This document shows positions 60,731-64,000 of a DNA stretch of 64,000 nt, in pieces. The stretch is taken from contig NZ_MWUM01000007.1 of assembly GCF_002028455.1 (NCBI RefSeq), positions 1-64,000 on the forward strand, written 5' to 3'. Below the pieces are notes generated by a model that made no database searches, had not been told where the DNA came from, and saw nothing but the letters and a program-made list of their open reading frames with translations. Positions within the stretch are counted from its first letter, which is position 1, and every line of letters starts with the position of its first letter. Origin of the DNA: Zoogloea sp. LCSB751. GTDB taxonomy: Bacteria > Pseudomonadota > Gammaproteobacteria > Burkholderiales > Rhodocyclaceae. Both the position numbers and the translations under genes were made by a program.

Positions 60731-62110
60731 CTAGTGCGTCCCAAGTACCGGCAATCCAAGAAGGGGCTCAACAGCACCTGCGCCCAACAAGGGGGTTAAC
60801 TTCACAGTAAATGCAGATTCAGCCTCACGCTCCTCAAAAGCTTCTGCGAGCATAAAACGTATGCGCGCGAACTCGCGATTGGCCTGCTGCCGAAATGGAT
60901 ACGTTCTGGCAATAAACTCCATAACGGATGCACTGGAGGCACGCATGTTGAGCGCGATAACCGCAGGTGCTTGTTCCGGCATCCCCTCGATGTACCCTGC
61001 CCGAACCTGATCCGCATGCGCAGTTGGGTCGGCCTCGGCTAACGCCTCTGCATGGAGCAATGCAGCGCTATACACCCCACGATCTGCTAGGCTACTCCCT
61101 CCTGGATATACATAGTCCACCCGCCCAGTCACTTCTGAGATGGCCAAACCTTCCGGAGTCTTGCGTGTGGGAATGGCGACGCCCACATCCACCAACGGTA
61201 GAAGGAATGTCGCCGCCAGTCGATCTGCAACCATCCTGCCTCTAAGCCTGTCAACGCAGCAAAAAATGACATCTGCCTGCGATGCAGCAAGTACCGCGCG
61301 CCTGCTCATCACATCAGCATCGATGCCTGTGAAAAAGGGATCGGACCTCAACTGATTGATGCGCTCGGCAAACATGTGGACCTTGGCCTTCCTCTGTTTT
61401 GCATCAGTCAAAGTGGTGTTGAGTATTCGATTGAGATTCTTCTCCTCAACATGGTCATGGTCGATGCCGATGACGTGCCCGAAGCCCAATCGACAGAGTT
61501 GCTCAGCGGTCACGGAACCGGTACCCGAAACGCCTATGACGCAAGCCGTCAGTCGCCCAAGCTCCTGGCTCATGTCGGGAGTGAACGCCATCGGACGCCG
61601 TTCTGGGGCCGCAATACTGTCACGCCACCAAAGGTTAAGGTTATCCCCAGCGACCGAGACCAGATCAACTGGGGTAACCACACTGTTCGGCGCATAAATG
61701 CGACCAAAGATACGACCATCCGGCAGCATCACGGCGGAGCCATGATCGGCTTTGATCGCCTCTTGGAGACACGGGATCACCTCGTTATCACTCTCATCGT
61801 CAATACGAGAGAAGTCAGGGTAGCCCGTTGGATGGGAGTGCAGCAGCATGATGCTTAAACCCGCTGGCTCGGCAAGATCAATCGCAGCCTCGATGAAGGA
61901 GCCAGGCCAACACAGCGAGTTCTCAGTTCGACGACTGCAAGCGTGATGCGGCACCAAGACCACATCTTTCACCAGAAGCCGGAAGCGGGGTGCAGGCACA
62001 CGCGTGCACACAAGCACAGCCGCTGCCTCCTTGCCATCCCCCGGAAAGAGGTGAGCTTGTAACTGTTCATGTGCCGCCTTTGTCAGGCTCAGCGTCGTGG
62101 CGGGCATCAT
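60731..62110 (-). CDS. JAB peptidase fused to ThiF/E1-like adenylyltransferase
   Basis: 459 aa. N-terminal JAB/MPN domain with a complete JAMM set: E28, H91-S-H93-P, S101 and D104 (LLHSHPTGYPDFSRIDDES). From about residue 185 an E1-like Rossmann domain: VIGVSGTGSV (193-198), IDHDHVEEKNLNR (D217, N225, R228) and ADVIFCCVDRL. The region that carries the thioester Cys in canonical E1 enzymes reads YPGGSSLADRGVYS with no Cys, and there is no Cys after about residue 285. It should adenylate and/or process the adjacent ubiquitin-like protein. Overlaps the neighbour by 4 bp. Confidence 0.87.
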   Translation of the reverse strand: MMPATTLSLTKAAHEQLQAHLFPGDGKEAAAVLVCTRVPAPRFRLLVKDVVLVPHHACSRRTENSLCWPGSFIEAAIDLAEPAGLSIMLLHSHPTGYPDFSRIDDESDNEVIPCLQEAIKADHGSAVMLPDGRIFGRIYAPNSVVTPVDLVSVAGDNLNLWWRDSIAAPERRPMAFTPDMSQELGRLTACVIGVSGTGSVTAEQLCRLGFGHVIGIDHDHVEEKNLNRILNTTLTDAKQRKAKVHMFAERINQLRSDPFFTGIDADVMSRRAVLAASQADVIFCCVDRLRGRMVADRLAATFLLPLVDVGVAIPTRKTPEGLAISEVTGRVDYVYPGGSSLADRGVYSAALLHAEALAEADPTAHADQVRAGYIEGMPEQAPAVIALNMRASSASVMEFIARTYPFRQQANREFARIRFMLAEAFEEREAESAFTVKLTPLLGAGAVEPLLGLPVLGTH

Positions 62111-63273
62111 TCGCCCAACTCCTTTGCCAAGCAGGTTTCAACCAACGCCATGTGTGTGCGCACACTGTCGGAGTTCGGATCCCACGCGCTCGCGCCATTG
62201 CGGTGGCGCGACCACCCTTGAAAGGTCGCCCCCTTGATCGTTGCCCGCACTTGCGTGCTTGGGACTTCCTGGCCATTGACCAGTGAAACGAAGGGCAAGA
62301 AGTAGAACATGTCGATCTGCGCAGCCGGATAGTCCAACAAGATGTCAAAGGCCAGCAGTACCTTGGTTTGCGAGAAGCCTTCGGGAAGCGGGTAGTCATG
62401 GACGAGCAACCAGCGTCGCAGTGCCCCAGAATCTACATCGCGCTCGATAACCGTTTCCCATGTGAGACCCAGACCATCCAGGTACTGGTGGTCCTGCGGC
62501 AGCAACTGAAATGCGCGCGTCGGGACAGCTTGGTTGCCATCACCGTTGTCGACGTTTCGCTGCATGAGGCGGATTTTCTCAATGCCAGGCTGGCGCAGGT
62601 CCACCACAAAATCGCTGGCAATTTCTTGCTTCGGCTGACCATGGACAATTAGATAAATGTGCCACGATTTGTTCGGATCGTAGCCCGCGCGCACCATGGC
62701 TTCTGCCACCTTGACTTCCGGCTGGGTGTACTCAAGCAAGACGCCTTGGATCGATAACATCCAAGTCTGTGGCTTGATCCGCGAGACGAACTGTTCAACA
62801 CCCGGAAGGGTCAGGTCAGCGCGCTCATTGAAGGCAACCACCACGCGCTCCTCTTGACCGATCAACTCGATCTCCAGTTGAGGGTGATTTCCTACGAGCA
62901 CTCGCAACAGTTCGCCCGAAATAAAACGGTACGGCCACTCGTACTGTTTGCCATCAATGGTGAAGCGGTACGTCCGATCCCCGGAGGACACCACAAACTT
63001 GTTTCCGAGCGCCAAGTTGATGCGCTCGTCAAGTCGGATGCTCTCAATCCCACCGTCGTGCAGCATCTGAAGCACGATCTGTTCAGGCGTCACAGGGAGC
63101 CCGAACAAAGAGAGGATGTCTTCACCACGCGGCTCATGCACGTAGGTCGGAGCGCACACACGCATCGTGCAATGCTCATCGCTGATCAGGTGAAGTTCTT
63201 GTTCGGAAGGGGGCGCCATATGGACACCGATTTCGTGTTGGCTGTTTGTCATGGGTTTGCTGTGAGTGTTCAT
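62107..63273 (-). CDS. Multi-ubiquitin-like protein fused to a Prok-E2 family E domain
   Basis: About 388 aa from the ATG at 63273. Two or three beta-grasp (multiubiquitin) modules: QIVLQMLHDGGIESIRLDERINL, then YRFTIDGKQYEWPYRFISGELLRVLVG with FNERADLTLPGVEQFV, then WMLSIQGVLLEYTQPEVKVAEAMVRAGYDP with VVDLRQPGIEKI. The C-terminal 130 residues match prokaryotic E2 family E: FQLLPQDHQYLDGLGLTWE, LLVHDYPLPEGF, YPAAQIDMFYFLPF and QGWSRH. No Cys lies in the E2 core; the only Cys after the Ubl part is in ETCLAKELGE. Substrate tagging is inferred. Confidence 0.85.
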   Translation of the reverse strand: MNTHSKPMTNSQHEIGVHMAPPSEQELHLISDEHCTMRVCAPTYVHEPRGEDILSLFGLPVTPEQIVLQMLHDGGIESIRLDERINLALGNKFVVSSGDRTYRFTIDGKQYEWPYRFISGELLRVLVGNHPQLEIELIGQEERVVVAFNERADLTLPGVEQFVSRIKPQTWMLSIQGVLLEYTQPEVKVAEAMVRAGYDPNKSWHIYLIVHGQPKQEIASDFVVDLRQPGIEKIRLMQRNVDNGDGNQAVPTRAFQLLPQDHQYLDGLGLTWETVIERDVDSGALRRWLLVHDYPLPEGFSQTKVLLAFDILLDYPAAQIDMFYFLPFVSLVNGQEVPSTQVRATIKGATFQGWSRHRNGASAWDPNSDSVRTHMALVETCLAKELGE

Positions 63274-63387
63274 CACAAAGTACTTTCTGATTAAATTAAT
63301 CCGTTTAACTTGAGTCGAAACAGCATGGCTGAGGACTTGGGTAAAGCCTATCACCCAGCTCTGCTTAAAGCAAGCTGTTTATCCAGA

Positions 63388-63939
63388 TTATTTGATAGCG
63401 AGGTACTTGAACTCGATGCCACCCGTTTCGGCCACTTCTTCAACACGCAAGAAGTAGCCTTGCAGAACGAGGTTCTTCAGTCTTGTGCTGGCGTTCTGGA
63501 CCGACAAGCCAAGATCGGCGGCGACCTGAGAGGTCGTGACTTGGCCCTGTTGGAGTACATAGCTGACGAGCGTCTTAGTCGCCTGGTTCATCTCAGGGCC
63601 GATCACTTCGAACTCTTGGCCGTTCCAAATGACCAGTGGCTGCGCCTTTGCCAAGGCCGCATAGCTCCAGTTGTCAATCAAATCTCTGTTATGCAGATCC
63701 GTGAGGTAGAACCCTCGCTCACCACGTAACTGCTTGGCCAGTGAAATCACACTCTCACGGGGGAAGGAAGCATCAGTGGCCTCAATGCCTGCCAAAGATA
63801 TGCCGAACACCCGAACAGCCGGGCGAGCCTCCACAAAATCCGCCAAACCACGGAAAACAGCCTTCCCTTGGCTATTGCCGAACGGACGATCACTGTCCGT
63901 GAAGTCGCGGAGTTTCACGACGATGGGATTCTGATTCAT
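63388..63939 (-). CDS. STAS-like (DUF4325-type) protein with C-terminal winged helix, probable regulator
   Basis: 183 aa. The first 110 residues have the form of a STAS-like/DUF4325 domain (KLRDFTDSDRPFGNSQGKAVFRGL, ESVISLAKQLRGERGFYLTDLHN). The end is a winged helix (QGQVTTSQVAADLGLSVQNASTRLKNLVLQGYFLRVEE). It precedes the ubiquitin-like genes by 114 bp on the same strand and is probably their regulator. Similar GTTTAA-type motifs occur before this gene and before the next one. Confidence 0.72.
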   Translation of the reverse strand: MNQNPIVVKLRDFTDSDRPFGNSQGKAVFRGLADFVEARPAVRVFGISLAGIEATDASFPRESVISLAKQLRGERGFYLTDLHNRDLIDNWSYAALAKAQPLVIWNGQEFEVIGPEMNQATKTLVSYVLQQGQVTTSQVAADLGLSVQNASTRLKNLVLQGYFLRVEEVAETGGIEFKYLAIK

Positions 63940-64000
63940 TTTATCAGTTTAAACAGATCTACCGGGAGCGTCAAGCATGAAGTCGAAACAGATGTGTGTC

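Overview
The window looks like a chromosomal segment of a high-GC betaproteobacterium, probably a Rhodocyclales relative (Azoarcus/Thauera type). This rests on the gene content (assimilatory NirBDC with a fused phosphatase-kinase, OpgH-like transferase, DUF2339/DUF3999 pair) and on GC-rich codon use; the taxon is inference. No rRNA, complete tRNA or CRISPR array was found.

Region 1 (1-36.6 kb) is mostly ordinary chromosome. It starts with a decayed DUF1016 fragment, an MmcQ-like protein and a periplasmic-binding-protein/GGDEF fusion. The nitrite assimilation operon nirB-nirD-nirC-phosphatase/kinase (2954-8452) follows, with a leader that carries an NtrC-type box, a sigma-54 promoter and two hairpins of the ANTAR-antiterminator type. 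Next come a c-haem sensor kinase, an L,D-transpeptidase-like protein, a nucleoside-gate membrane protein, a GST, a metallo-beta-lactamase-fold protein and a TonB-dependent receptor. Positions 17563-24178 hold a tight seven-gene operon: GTP cyclohydrolase II, OpgH-like glycosyltransferase, RibD-type reductase, dehydrogenase, a PTPS-like protein without the usual active-site residues, a GT4 glycosyltransferase and a methyltransferase. It reads as a dedicated route to a glycosylated, methylated pyrimidine- or pterin-derived compound of unknown structure. Then follow gshA, an M16 protease, an ECF sigma factor with a small membrane partner, a metallophosphoesterase, DUF3999/DUF2339 and a DHFR-like protein.

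Region 2 (about 36.6-64 kb) is an accessory island. In order it holds: a small leader ORF and gene; a 158-aa protein followed by a 42-bp-period tandem repeat array; a compact type VI secretion cargo set (PAAR protein, lambda-R-like GH104 muramidase, periplasmic candidate immunity protein); a RhuM protein; a DUF5655 nuclease-like protein; a type I restriction-modification operon on the minus strand (half-S, HsdM, RhuM, HsdS, HsdR, zinc protease) with a strong dyad operator at its head; a Tn7-like transposition module on the minus strand (XRE regulator, TnsA, TnsB, TnsC, two different TniQ/TnsD proteins, two unknown proteins); and a bacterial ubiquitin-like operon (STAS/HTH regulator, multi-ubiquitin-E2 fusion, JAB-E1 fusion, DUF6527).

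The main candidates for something new are the seven-gene pyrimidine/pterin operon, the ubiquitin-like operon whose E1 and E2 parts lack cysteines where the thioester would form, the Tn7-like module with two TniQ proteins beside defence cargo, and matching 25-bp inverted repeats at the same place inside both rhuM genes. The transposon termini and island boundaries could not be fixed by eye.
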